A DNA stretch of 64,000 nucleotides from Hydractinia symbiolongicarpus. Taxonomy: Eukaryota; Cnidaria; Hydrozoa; Anthoathecata; Hydractiniidae. Every line of letters starts with the position of its first letter. Position 1 is the first letter of the stretch. The stretch lies in contig NC_079878.1 of assembly GCF_029227915.1 (NCBI RefSeq), forward strand, positions 21,727,501 to 21,791,500, written 5' to 3'. Below the pieces are notes generated by a model that did not search any database, was not told the origin of the DNA, and worked only from the letters and a program-made list of their open reading frames with translations. Below are positions 40,827 to 52,200 of the stretch, one piece after another. Both the position numbers and the translations under genes were made by a program.

Positions 40827-42131
40827 GGCTTTAAGTAGTCATCAATAGTAAACCCCCGATCAGCCATTATCGCGTCCCCTTTTTCCCATAGTTCGGGGTA
40901 CAGAAGTCCACTTTTTATTACAATGTTTTTATCTGAAATACTCCCAGGAAATGCAGATGAAATAAATGTGAATCCTCCTCCTGGAGCAATCCCCACAAGT
41001 ACTTTTACTGTTGTGTGACTTTTATAGTCAGACCACATCATTTTGTGGTTTATCAGTGAGGAGGGTACTGCCACTTTTAAATTCAACACCGTCGATAATG
41101 ACCCTTGTTTTAGGGAATTTTTCTTTACAAGATTTTGGCATTGTAGCATCAACTTGGGCCCTCGTTGGCCAGATGCAGATTGAACTGAATTGCGCATACA
41201 TGAAATTTATCCACGTAATCACAGTATTGCTGACTGATCCCTCTGAGATGTCAAACAAGAAGCTCAGATGTTCAACGTCAAAGTTTCTTCTAAGGCGAAC
41301 AATGGTTAAAAGAAAACTTTCAAAAGCAGATAAAGTACGTGGTCTACCAACTTCTGATAAGTCTTTGACAGATTGGTTATTGTACAGAATAATGTTCTCT
41401 CCCATGTGGCCAGAGTTAAGTGAGAAAAACACTGATTTAAGAATCCGTTGGAAATGCAGTATAGTGTTTACACATTTTGTCACTTCCCATAACGTGGTCA
41501 ATAAACCGGAATTTCAATGACTGACTCAATTTTAACTGTTCTTGACTCAATTTTGACTGTTGTTTCAATAAATTGTTTTCCTGTAAAAGTTCATGGTATT
41601 TTGCCTTCCAGTCAATTGATTCTTTAATCTCTGGTTCTATGACTGGATCCTGTTGAGGCTCAGGAAAAGGTTCTTGGGTTTCTCTACACTTCTTTCGTGG
41701 GGATGCTCTTGAAGCTGGTGGCTTTCGCTTTTTGGGATTTGTTGTGTTTGTTGAGCTGGCATCTAAAGCTTCATCCTCAGTAAAGTATGGAATGACAGTC
41801 TCTTTATTTGAAAGTCTCTTCTTTGTACCCCCTGGAGGACGATAGATATCTTCTGGTCTGAAATGTTTTTCACAAAGTACAGTTGTTTTGGTTACTTTGA
41901 AGTTGTCCTTTCCGTTTACACGTTTGATACGAGAGCACCAGTATTTGACTCTGTTTGCACTCTCAGGGAACGTAAAAAAGATATCTTTGATGTGACTCTT
42001 TCTCCTCCTTCTTCTCTAAATGTTATGTTATCACATCCATAAGCTGCACATTGTCTTCCAAGTGATTGTTTGTGTTTCCTTTTTGGTTTTTTATTCGATA
42101 TCTCACTGTTTCCCTGCTTGCTGTCCGCCAT
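40827..42131 (-). pseudogene. ISL2EU copy 2 transposase, N-terminal part
   Basis: From ATG 42131: a THAP start (GRQCAAYGCDNITFREEGGE), degraded further on, then a helix-turn-helix region near 41350-41250 (SAFESFLLTIVRLRRNFDVE). The DDE core follows: TRVIIDGVEFKSGS (first Asp), MMWSDYKSHTTVKVLVGI, FPGSISDKNIVIKSG and GDAIMADRGFTIDDYLKP (second Asp). Then it is cut by the DIRS element. The frame changes near 41050-41197, within the THAP region and just after about 42010, so it is inactive. Same family as 14121-15704. Confidence 0.83.
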
Positions 42132-42208
42132 TTTGGTTTGTTATGATTCCGTGGAACATCGCCAGCCTCGTTTTCAAATATTACGCAATAATTTATGAAA
42201 AGCCGTAT

Positions 42209-43163
42209 CGACCGCATACAACGCATTCACCTTTTTTCCAGGGAATATCACGAATAGAGGCATTGTTTTTCCATTGCCACATATACTGATCAGTGTCGTG
42301 ATCTGTGTCTTTGTGCTGCTAGTGATGTGATAAGCAGTTTTCATCTCTGATGCTACGATGACCTAAAAAATGTAATTATTGATTTAAATTTTATATTATA
42401 ACATATAAGGGTTTGTGAATAAGGTTAGACAATTTTGACCAGATGTTGAGAACATAAATAGACAAAGTAGTCAATAACCTTTCCTGCACCCTTCGTTTGT
42501 AATAGAAATCCACTTTCGTCGCAGTTGTAGACTTGAGCTGGTGTTTGAATTCCCAGTTCCACATCTCCGTCTTGTAGTTGTCAAACCAATCCCTCACCTT
42601 TTCTGGACGGCAGGCAATAGCTCTGCTGATTTCAAGCTTCTCAGCAAACGCAGTTTTTAAATCTGGGTGCCGACTTTTGAAACTGCTCCACCAAGCTCGT
42701 GTCTTTGAAAAGGGGTTCTTTTCTTCTGGTCAAATCTAAGATTTTTTTGACCATTTGTTTTAGCTGCGATAGTGTTTGTCAAAACCTCTTTTCGCCATCT
42801 CGAGAATTGTGCTTTTAGAGCATTTTCTCTAGAGGAGTACAACCTCTAGCTTATTTCCAAAGACCTAACAGGTTGAGTTCATCATTGCGATGGCCTGTCA
42901 CCTCTTCGTAAATTATTTTCTTATACCAAATTTTAAGGTCTTTTTCCTCTGCTTCCGTGAGTACAGGTAGTCTACCATGATGGCCAACAGTGGGTTCACG
43001 TTTTCCAGTTATTCTGTTAAATAGTGTGGATTTCGGGATACCATACGTATCTGCGTCTTCTCGGTAGGTCATCACTCCGTTTCGGATATTTGCCAGAGTT
43101 TCATTCAGCGTTTCCTGTGTGTACGTTGGCTTTCTTTTTCGCTGTTGTCCAGGAATGCTGAAA
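42209..43163 (-). pseudogene. pogo transposase, N-terminal half
   Basis: Minus strand from about 43163: GQQRKRKPTYTQETLNETLA, then YGIPKSTLFNRITGKREPTV (Psq/CENP-B type helix-turn-helix) and LTEAEEKDLKIWYKK. A LINE tail (42805-42935) interrupts. Then TPFQRHELGGAVSKVGTQ-like sequence, IACRPEKVRDWFDNYKTE, and in the neighbouring frame PAQVYNCDESGFLLQTKGAG (first catalytic Asp). Near 42300-42210 MPLFVIFPGKKVNALYAV leads straight into the ISL2EU insertion. The C-terminal half is at 27437-29053. Confidence 0.83.
42805..42935 (+). repeat. Solo LINE 3' tail, type B, in the pogo gene
   Basis: TTGTGCTTTTAGAGCATTTT, the hairpin CTAGAGG/CCTCTAG, AACAGGTTGAGTTCATCATTG and TCGTAAATTATTTTCTT. Closely like 54048-54190 and 4457-4598; the second hairpin is mutated here (GATGGCCTGTCACC). 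Confidence 0.75.
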
Positions 43164-44154
43164 TTGAAAGAAAATGATTAAAAATCAAGAGGTGGCCACA
43201 AACAAAACGCCCATCACCCCACCCCTCACATACAATAAGTAATACTCACGTTATAGCAGGATTCGACGTAACGTTATTGCACAATGATTATCACGCATGC
43301 ATTCATTTATTATTTATATCATTCGGGCATGTTCAGGCCATTCCACGCAGTAAAGCGTCCGAATGTTTTTCGAATAAATAAAAAACGTTCGAATGTGAAC
43401 ATGATCTTTTTCCAATGGTTACGTCCTAGTCATGTGACTTGCCGAAAAAGTCCTACGCAAAACACGTTAGAGGAGCATAACTATTTTTTAATTACTTAAA
43501 AAGTCAAATCGACAACGAATTATAACATTTATATAAATTATATTAAGAAGCAAACCCTCTAGAATTTAAATTTTAAGACTTAACTGGTCAAGTTTATCAT
43601 TGCGTGCACTTTGTAATAATTTTCATTCTTCTCTCACAATGGAATACAAGCAATGGTAAAAAAAAATGTTCTGCGTCCGCAGATTGGTTCATCTCGGATT
43701 TCTCGGAGTGTCCATTTCTCGTTGCCATAACTCTTTTTCGCGATAAGCGAACATCATTCCGATTAATTCAGCGAATGTCGGAAGGCTTTCTTGTTTTCTG
43801 AAGCGTTTCCACGACAATCACTTAACGGCTGACGACCAAAATTTGAACTTTTCTTGCATGAATGATTTTTCGTCACACGGATTAAATCTGCCATTTTTAT
43901 TTATCGGAAACTAAAAACAAAACACACAGAAATAGAGTATAGCTGCAAAGATGAAACCAACTATTTTTTTAAAGGTAATTCTATTTGAATTCATATCTTA
44001 GCACGTTTAAAGATAAAAAGAAAAAAAAATGTCCGTGGTACTGTCCGTACAGTGGTGACCCTACCCTAATTTATGTCAGCATGTATAGAAAATGTACATC
44101 CATAGAAATACTGTAAAAAATGTTACATAAAAAATGTTAAAGAGAAAATTAGTT
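43164..44154. other. pogo 5' region and flank, including a LINE tail
   Basis: No gene. It contains the third-subfamily LINE tail at 43545-43635 (GAAGCAAACCCTCTAGAATT, ACTGGTCAAGTTTATCATTG) and the right pogo end (to 44066). An AT-rich leader of the pogo gene lies before 43164. Confidence 0.5.
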
Positions 44155-44586
44155 TTATTCGCATGCCTCATCAAACTTAATTTCAAACATCAGCTGCGAA
44201 GTCTTAATTTTTTCCATTTTGTTCTTTTTGGCAGATAATTTTCTTAAAGTTGGCACCAGGCTACGGCCAAAAAGACTATCTTCACATTCCTCTTTATCAT
44301 CAGCTTTTAATTTTTTCTTTATTGCATCCAACTCTTTCAAAATTCTATTTCCTTCTGCATTCTCACTACGTTTCCTTTTTTCCCGCTTTGCCGTGACAAT
44401 AGCGCTGCCACTGTCCGTAATTTTGTTTAAAATCATAGGAGACTGTGGCGGTGTGAACAAACCTACATCAGGGGGTTGATCAACGCTTTCCTCTGAACAC
44501 GTTTGTTCTGTATTTTCTTTACTCTGTATCCGTACATTGCTTTCAGTTCGGAAGTTCATAGGTGATCTTTCATAAAGAAAGGACAT
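44155..44586 (-). pseudogene. BESS-motif end of a second MADF-BESS gene
   Basis: Minus-strand frame ending in the BESS motif: ECEDSLFGRSLVPTLRKLSA, then KIKTSQLMFEIKFDEACE, the pattern of a C-terminal interaction motif in MADF proteins. The N-terminal part is acidic and Lys/Arg-rich (PPQSPMILNKITDSG, KREKRKRSE). The MADF end lies at 44740-44940 (LKYLKENLKKCLDRRARMTK, SGAAASSIPKCNYFE), separated by a LINE tail (44640-44735); another tail cuts its start (44950). It is a relative of the pair at 4909-5908, so probably also from a Harbinger-like element. Confidence 0.7.
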
Positions 44587-44639
44587 CTGTGTGTGTTTTT
44601 TTCACTGATATTGTATATCCTGCGAAAAGGAACTGTTTT

Positions 44640-45100
44640 ATTGGCAGTAACTTTGGAGGAACAAAACCTCTATGATTTAACCCTAAAATTTAACAGGTTG
44701 AGTATTTCATTGTGCCTTGCTGCAATGTTCAAAATTTTCTTACTTTCCCTCAAAATAGTTACATTTTGGTATTGACGAAGCAGCTGCACCCGATTTTGTC
44801 ATCCTTGCTCTTCTGTCGAGACATTTTTTCAGGTTTTCTTTTAAATATTTTAGTTGTTTTTGAAGGAATTCACCTAAATATGTTAATATATGTTGTTGTT
44901 TTTTGTTTTGTTGTTGCAATATTTGTATTGTCCAGAGGGTTGCTTTTTCAATTAATTCGGTTGTACAGACCATCCTTGTAAAAGGGAGATCTTGCTTTGC
45001 ATAGAGATCTTTAGAGGGTTTAAGCTCTACCACTTAAAATAAGAGTCATTAGACTAGTCGAATCACTACAGCTTGCTGTTTTGTTATCTCATAATCATTT
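44640..45100 (+). repeat. Two solo LINE 3' tails around a MADF fragment
   Basis: 44640-44735: TTGGAGGAACAAAACCTCTA, AACAGGTTGAGTATTTCATTG. 44950-45100: ATCCTTGTAAAAGGGAGATC, TCTTTAGAGGGTTTAAGCTC, GTCATTAGACTAGTCGAATC, ACAGCTTGCTGTTTTGTTAT, the last matching copy A. A shorter piece of the second type is at 28262-28325. Between the tails is the MADF fragment. Confidence 0.6.
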
Positions 45101-45639
45101 TTAACTGTACTTACGTCAAAATAGCCTCGGTTTGGTGATTTTATTCACTTTTTTAATTTGGTAAGGTCCTTATGAATAACTACGTGATTAACTATAAACC
45201 GTTTTTTTAAATCGTCACCATATTATCTGTGAATTTAGAAAGTATCCAATGACACCACATACCCTCAAGTGGCGCGGGCTGTAAAATACGGCGTCTTTAT
45301 TGATTTTTTGTCATTTTACTGACGTATTTTTTATTACGTTGTCAGATTTTTTTTCCGTCATATGAAAGACGCGCAAAAACAACGGGGAAAAAGCAAAGTA
45401 AAAATGTTAGCTTTAGCAAAAAAAATATTTGTGGAATAAAGTAAAAACCATTATGTAAAAACGAAATGTAACGTTACGGCAAATGTTTGTTTCTGAATGA
45501 TTATCATTGTGACTTGACGATGTTTCTGTTAAGTTTTGGGAAGCCGTAAACGTGGAAGAAAGTAAAACGCTGGTAAAATTTCGAGAGTTAAATGTATCTG
45601 TTCTTCAGCTAGTATAATAATATAAAACTACGGTACTAC
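45101..45639. other. No gene seen
   Basis: AT-rich DNA without open frames or repeats related to the rest of the window. Confidence 0.4.
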
Positions 45640-46162
45640 GGTTAGGGCCTTTTAATATGAGACCGGGAAAACTCGGTCCACCGAGATATCCCGCATGACC
45701 GAGATCTCGGATTTGTTTATGTATCATAGTGTATTTCTAATAAAAGACAACAAAAACATGAAACATGCTGAAAACACCAGGTTTCACTAAAATTATAATT
45801 GAGAATGATCTAAGATTAACTTTTAATCCTGTTTCAAGCGTGTGGGAGATTTTAATGAATAATATTTAAATTGGTCAGAAATAATGGAATAACTGAAATT
45901 TTCAAAAAATTTGAGAAATAATTATTAGTGATAACACAATTGTTTCAAGCATCAACAGTATCGCTATCTTTTTTCTGTTGTTGGAAGCTATATTTCCTTA
46001 CATATTCACCCCGCCACGTTTAGTTTCCCGCTAATTTTTCTTCATATAAACCCCGGGATGGGAAATGACAAATTTACATATAAACCCGAGTTGATATTAG
46101 CCCGCTCTACCGGGATACTCGATGGGCAAGTTTCCCAGTTCTCATATAAAAAGGCCCGTACC
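45640..46162. mobile_element. Small non-autonomous inverted-repeat element
   Basis: The ends match as inverted repeats: GGTTAGGGCCTTTTAATATG then AGACCGGGAAAACTCGG on the left, and on the right the reverse complement GGTACGGGCCTTTTTATATG then AGAACTGGGAAACTTGC. The match includes the CCCGG-rich blocks further in. No coding content. It looks like a MITE-type DNA transposon of 523 bp; target duplication not clear. Confidence 0.6.
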
Positions 46163-46376
46163 ATTATGGAAAAACTAGGACACGCGATATAAGATCTACG
46201 TGACCGAAACAATGTAAACAAAAGAGCGAACCCCATAATAGCGCATTACATAAACAAATATAATGCGTCATAAATATCAACACCCCAGCTTGACGAGTAT
46301 TGTTTTGTTTTAAAAATAAATGTTAAAGGGATAATATCCCAACTATCAACGACCGAAAATACAAAGGTTAAATTTC

Positions 46377-46568
46377 TCTAGAAGAAATTTCTTCGGTGGT
46401 TTCGTAAAAATGTGCACAAAGTTGTCGTTCGAAGGTACATAGCTTACATCAACCATAAAATTGACTTAACACTCGCACAAAATGATAACGGATATCGATG
46501 TGTTTAGCTTTAGAATGTTTAGGATTCCGTGAAAGAGCAGTAGCTCCTTGATTGTCGCAAAGAATAGA
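46377..46568 (-). pseudogene. Copia RNase H fragment
   Basis: The reverse complement reads AASILCDNQGATALSRNPKH, then SKAKHIDIRYHFVRE and, after a slip, VDVSYVPSNDNFVHIFTKP. This is the end of Ty1/Copia RNase H, whose KHIDIRYHF and IFTK motifs are very conserved. There is nothing else of the element here; the Copia integrase pieces at 55324-56506 could be from the same family. Dead fragment. Confidence 0.85.
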
Positions 46569-46682
46569 TGCTGCCAAATCAGATTTCAACATTTCATTCA
46601 ACAAGTGTTTCTTGCCTAGTTTTTCATCAATATCACACCAATATGCAACAATGTTGTAGGAGCGAGAGATACGTGATCCATT

Positions 46683-48866
46683 TTATCCGGTTTCACCAGC
46701 AATATACAATTCAGTTGTTGCCATTGCGGAAGGTGGCACTGTTATCTGATAATCAGGATATAAGAATTTGTAGGTTTGGCTAAGGCAATTTAACTCAAGT
46801 TGACAAAATGAATATACTTTGGATTTTCGCACTGTACTTGTAAGGTTGAAATCAAACCATTTTCTGTTCTTTACATTAAATAGGCCTGATGACATTTTCA
46901 GATATGGCACATAATCAGTTATCATTACATCGAAAAGGGCACCACGTTGTTTGGTCGACATACTCAGTTTATTGAAAATATTGTAAGAAAAATTATTTTC
47001 AGCCGGTAAATTCAAACGTAACAATGCGTTATCTCTAATAAATCTTATCATCATTTGCACTTCTATTTGGTGTTTTTTGGTTGGTATGTTTCCCAAAATT
47101 CCATTATACCTTTCAAGACTGAACAGCCAAAATGAGCAAATGGGACCGAAACCCATTATGCATTCACTCAAATGACAATGCAAATGCATATTAGGGGTGA
47201 CTCTTTCACTGCCATACAACTCCTCAAAGGATTTGCAAAATATCAAAAAATAACTGTTAGCTATCATAACATAGTTTTTGTTGATTACACGATTGCATAC
47301 ATAATGGCATACAATAACAAATAGCCTCCAGCATTCTAAGTCTCTTTTTTTTCAAAGCATACAGAGAGAATATAAGTGTGAAATTTTTAACCTCGTCTGC
47401 AGTAAAACCATCAAATCCACTGCTTATTTTACTAGGTAAAGCTCCTATATCATTTGGCACAATAGCAGAAGCGACCTAATTTTGTATGATCATAAATCGT
47501 TCCTTCTTTAAGTATCCCAATTCCTGCCATAAGAAATCATCTTCTTTCCTGTGCCTGAAAATAAATTAATAATAACATTAAAACCAAAATTGTACCAATG
47601 CCCTAGGCTATAATGTCTTTTTGCATATTTTAGAGTATTAAAAATTGGATCATTAATGATTTTCATGCATGGTTATTTTTTTATTCATGATTGTTGTACA
47701 TTGTAATAGAAACAAGAAAAAAGGAACGATTTAGGTAGTTTGTATGAATAAATTTTGTTAAAAGTTTCTTTCTTGAAAATTTCTCCCATTAAAGAGTTAT
47801 TTTGCAGGCAATAACTGGATAAATCTTTTTATCTTTATTAGATTTTTGTGTAAATGCTTAAATATTAGTGTGCATGAAAATTAATATAAAAATAAAGTAT
47901 GAGATGAATATAACTTAAACAATACCTTGAAATAAATTGTACATGGGATCGACAACAGACATTCTGATAGAATCATAGTACGGAAATTCTACAAACACAG
48001 AGTAACGTGTACCAAGCTCAGATTCTAAAGCTCTTGGTAAATTGAGCAGCACTATATAAATGGAACTGACAGATACATTTCTTATATGCTTATAAGGAGC
48101 AAACCAGTCAGCATTCAAAACAGTCAGCATTCAAAACTAAGCCATAGTTCGTTGGTTTGGTGAAGAAATCATGTTTATTGGGGTTATTGAAATCTTTCCA
48201 AATAGCTCCGTGAAACACATCACTCATTATATATTCTTCACTTTTAAGGGATCTCCATAATTCACATTTTTCTTCAAAGCCTTTTCGCTTTAAAAGTTCC
48301 TGGATGCTTTCACGCAAAGGTTTGCAGCAGTAAGTTTTGAAAGGATGTTTCACCCTTTCACCTTTTCATATGATGGTTCTTATTGTCAATGTGACTGCAA
48401 TTTTTCGAATAATCATGAAGTTGGTACAACGAAAAGCACTTGATGCAAACAACATAATTTACGAATTTAGATCTATTATTATGAGTGATGAAACAAATGC
48501 AGTGAAAGGTGGTAAAGCTACTGAAATTGGCCAATTTGTTACTTAACAGTTAAAACAGTTGATAAAAAAACTTGATTAGGACTTCCATAGCAGTATTGGT
48601 TATGCAAAATGCATATTGCCACAATGCAAAAACAAACAAATCCATGTAGCAAGGTTTGCAGGACCAACAAGGCTGAATATATCATTAGAATTTTCATCAA
48701 TATCAAAATCATTGATTATTTCTTCAAATTCTTCATCACCAATGTAGTCTTCTTGAATTGAATCATCATCTATAAAAAAATGCTCTATAAATATTTTTTC
48801 CAGTCTATACCCCTTATAGGAAATAAGAAAAATAACCATTAGTAAGAATTGCAAACTCGAAAACAC
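46683..48866 (-). pseudogene. CACTA-like (Tnp2-type) transposase remnant
   Basis: Minus-strand pieces in order. About 48560-48360: FVNYVVCIKCFSLYQLHDYS with Cys/His pairs. 48353-48108: MSDVFHGAIWKDFNN, FFTKPTNYGLVLNADCF. 48130-47915: VLLNLPRAL, FPYYDSIRMSVVDPMYNLF, with DPMYN probably an acidic core motif. 47460-47257. 47267-46683: YGSERVTPNMHLHCHLSECI, CSFWLFSLERYNGILGNIPT. The order and the NMHLHCHL / FSLERYNGILG block are typical of animal CACTA/EnSpm-like transposases. A 16 bp tandem duplication (48103-48134) shifts the frame. An acidic frame at 48866-48600 may be its start. Confidence 0.7.
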
Positions 48867-49250
48867 TTTTAAAAAAGAAAATATAATATTTTTTGTTAGT
48901 ATTTTGTGGCGTCAAATTTGTTATTCAAGCACAGTATTAACCATTGCAAACTTGTCATGCATAAATAGACATGGTTGTTATGATTTTAAAAAAATCTGAT
49001 TGGTTTAAAAAATTTTGAAACTAAACCGATTTGTTAAAAAAACAATTATAAACAAGCATTGTTTTGATCACTAGTTCCCCATACCGATGACGTTAAGAAG
49101 TTATTAAGCTAAAATATGTATCTTATAAAGAAGATATAATAAGGGTAGTTATTGTACGGTTAGAAATTAAACAAATGATCTGATTGGTTCTTACGAAATT
49201 CGCGCCTGCTTCTATTTCCTTCATTGGCCTTGTCATTAATTTTTCACAAA
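48867..49250. other. Spacer between CACTA remnant and small gene
   Basis: AT-rich, no coding signal. It could hold the promoter of the gene starting at 49251; no defined motif recognised. Confidence 0.35.
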
Positions 49251-52200
49251 ATGTCTTCTCTTTTTAACAAAAGCACTCTTACTTCTACGCCAAAACATGG
49301 TAACTCTCGAAAAGCGGACGATTCTGGTTTGTATTCTCCTGATTTTTCTGATGAATCAACGGTTTCACTAGCGAATTTAGGTGAACTTTTTTCTAATTTT
49401 TTTTTAAGGGTTTTTGTTGGCCCAATGTTTCCAAACTTTATCAGCAGTCAGCTTGATTTTTGTGTGTGTTTATTCTAGCTAGATACTTGATTTAGATCTG
49501 AAAGGATTTTTTCATCAGGATTTCTTTGTCTGGAGATAGAGTATATAGCTAGCTAGCTACATATATAGCTATAACAAAAAAATTGTCATGTGTTGCTTAT
49601 ATTGTTTGTAATTTAATTCTTCAGAATCGCTCAATACACGTAATGTGTGTACCTGTGGCGAAGCAGTGAAAATTATAGCCTTTGCATATTCTTTCACTGT
49701 AGTTCTGAATTTAAACAACCCAAACCATCAAAGCTGCTACAACGATAAGGATATTGATTTTGAGGTAAATAGATCAGCTAATTCTTGCCAGTCAGACCAA
49801 ATTCCTCCCAGTCAGACCAAATTCCTCCCTTGAAAAGGTGCAGCGTCGTCCTTCAGGATATCTTCTCAAAACGTGGTGCTGAAAAGTTTCAGACAACGAA
49901 TGCGTTTCCGGATAAAAACTACACGAACCATTCCTGTGACATTGATGAGAAATATCTTACAGATTTGCGAATCAAAACACCAATAAAATGGGGTAAAATG
50001 ATCAATCCTCTTTGATCTACCTTGGACATAGCTGTTTCCAACAGACTAAGTAGTTGTCTAAACCTATACGAATCATTATCAGCTAAGGTGAAACTTATTG
50101 AAGACACTATACATGAGGAAGGTGCAAAAACATTTGGCCATTCAGAAGCTAAAAAGTTTAAAAATCTTTCTGGGAAAAATAGGAGGACTTTGCGGTCCGT
50201 TAAACTAATACAGTTAAAGAACTGTCTTGTGGCGCAGGTAATGACTGTGTCCGACCCTGTCCAGAAGTCAGACCTACAGGGGCTGCTAACAGAAACGCAA
50301 GAAAAAATTAAGATGATACGTGGTGCAGAGAGACGCTTAAGGAAAAAGATTAGGTTCAGAAAGGCGCAGTTTGCGTTCAGGGCAAACCCGTTTGCAGCTG
50401 GTAAGGCTTTGCTTGATCCAAAATGCAAAGCCACACTTCGTGTTAACCAACAGACCTTAGGCCAACATAAATCTTTTGCTGTTTAGGATAATTTCTATGA
50501 TGTTCCCTTGACGAATCTAGACGGTCTTCCTGCTGCTCTTCCAGCAAGCAGGAGAAACGCTTCGTCTCCTATTAATGCAATTCTTTACAAAGTTTATAAA
50601 AAGTGTCCTAAGATTAATACCCTCTTGTTTAATGTGTTTAAATGTTGTGTCAAAAATTGTGTCGTACCTGTTTAATGGCGTATTGCTCGTGAAATTTATA
50701 TACCTAAATCGAAAACTCCTATGGAGTCAAACATAAAAGACTTTCGACCTATAACAATTTCAAATGTCGAAGATAAGATTCTCTTCAGCCTTGTAACAAG
50801 GTGGTTGGAAGCTCATATCATAACAAACAACAAGTTTATAAATACATCGGTCCAAAAAGGTTGTATGGAAAAGGTTCTGGGCTGCTGGGAACATATGTCA
50901 ATAGTTTGGTCAGCACTCAAAGATGCCCGTTCATCAAAGTCAGATCTAGCAACTATTTGGCTAGACATTGCAAATGCATATCCTTCAATTCCTCACCATC
51001 TTATCTTCTTTGCTCTTCAGCGGTACGGTGTTCCACCACCTTGGATTGCTTGTATTAGAAACTACTATATGGTATCTACAGTAAATCATTTCTGAATATG
51101 CACCAAGTTCTTGGCATAAACACATACGAGGCATATTTGCTGGTTGTACGCTATCCATTGTCCTCTTTTTTGCTTGCATCAATATTATTCTTAAATATAC
51201 CTTATTGGCTTCCGTTCCAGGATTTATCACATCAAGCAAGGTGGCACTTCCCTTAATGAGAGCTTTCATGGACGACATTAACATTATGTTTTTATCTGTT
51301 TCGGGTACTCAAAAGCTGTTAGGCAGATGCGCTACCGCACTCAAAGGGGCTGGTATGGACTTCCGAGCCCAGAAGTCGCGAAGTATTGTTATTATAAAAG
51401 GCATGTCTCTGAATTCTACACCTTTCACTGTCCAAAAGCCTGCAAACCCTACAGACTTCTCTTCCTATAAAACATCTATCCACTCCATGCCAATACGCTT
51501 TTTAGGTCGCGTCATGATGGTTCTATTTCTGATAGGAAGGCTATTGACGAGCTTCAGGAGAAATTATCTGTAGGCCTTTTAACTATAGATAAGTCAGTTT
51601 ACAAAGGTCCCCAAAAGTTGTGGATTTTACAGCACCTTCTAATCCCGCGTATCCAATGCCCATTGCTGATTTATGAAGTCTCAATGTCATGCGCCAGTAC
51701 TCTTGAGCAAAAGGTATCATCCTTTATAAGAAAGTGGCTTCATCTGCATCATTCCACCACCAATTTGTGTTTATACACGTCATGTACACCCTGTCTGTTA
51801 CCGATAAAAAGCCTAACTTCCATACTAAAATCACCTAAAATTAGTGGACACTTGCTGCCAAGGGATTCGAAGGACCCATGGTTTCAGCAGGCTTGCCAAT
51901 ATTAAAGGCGGGTAAATGGAGTGTATTGGACACAGTTAGGACGGCTGAAGCTGAAATGAAGGTTAGATCCATAATAGGTTCACCTCAACATGGTAAAAGT
52001 GGCCTAGGTATGCATCCCAACCCTAAAGTACCCACAGTCAAGGGATGTTACCGTTACAGAAGATTGGTAACAAAAACTGCTAGAGACATCGATGCAGAAT
52101 ACCATATAAGTAAGGCTATGCAGTTACAAGTGCAAGGGTACTGGACCAGATGAGAGAATTACATTTAAAACGATCTCTCCTGGAAATCCTTGCTTAGCAT

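Larger units (their letters stand above)
29056..42206. mobile_element. ISL2EU DNA transposon (copy 2), carrying hAT and DIRS insertions
   Basis: Inverted ends of about 56 bp with two mismatches (ACGGCTTTTCATAAATTATT..., inwards from 29056 and from 42206), flanked by AT (29054-29055, 42207-42208). Removing it with one AT joins the pogo protein in frame (VNALYAVD to LPPGSLCYS). It contains a SAP gene on + and a THAP-DDE transposase on -, the same convergent plan as copy 1, with termini that are quite different. Without the hAT and DIRS inserts it would be about 3.6 kb. Confidence 0.87.
26734..44066. mobile_element. pogo/Tigger DNA transposon, outer shell of the nest
   Basis: Inverted ends GGGTAGGGTCACCACT(C/G)T then (G/A)CGGACA run inwards from 26734 and from 44066 on the other strand. 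Both are flanked by TA (26732-26733, 44067-44068), the pogo/mariner target. Between them lies a minus-strand pogo transposase split by an ISL2EU element (29056-42206) and by two LINE tails. Without inserts the element would be about 4 kb. A second copy of part of the left end (CACCACTCTGCGGACAAA) occurs at about 27293-27310. Confidence 0.78.
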
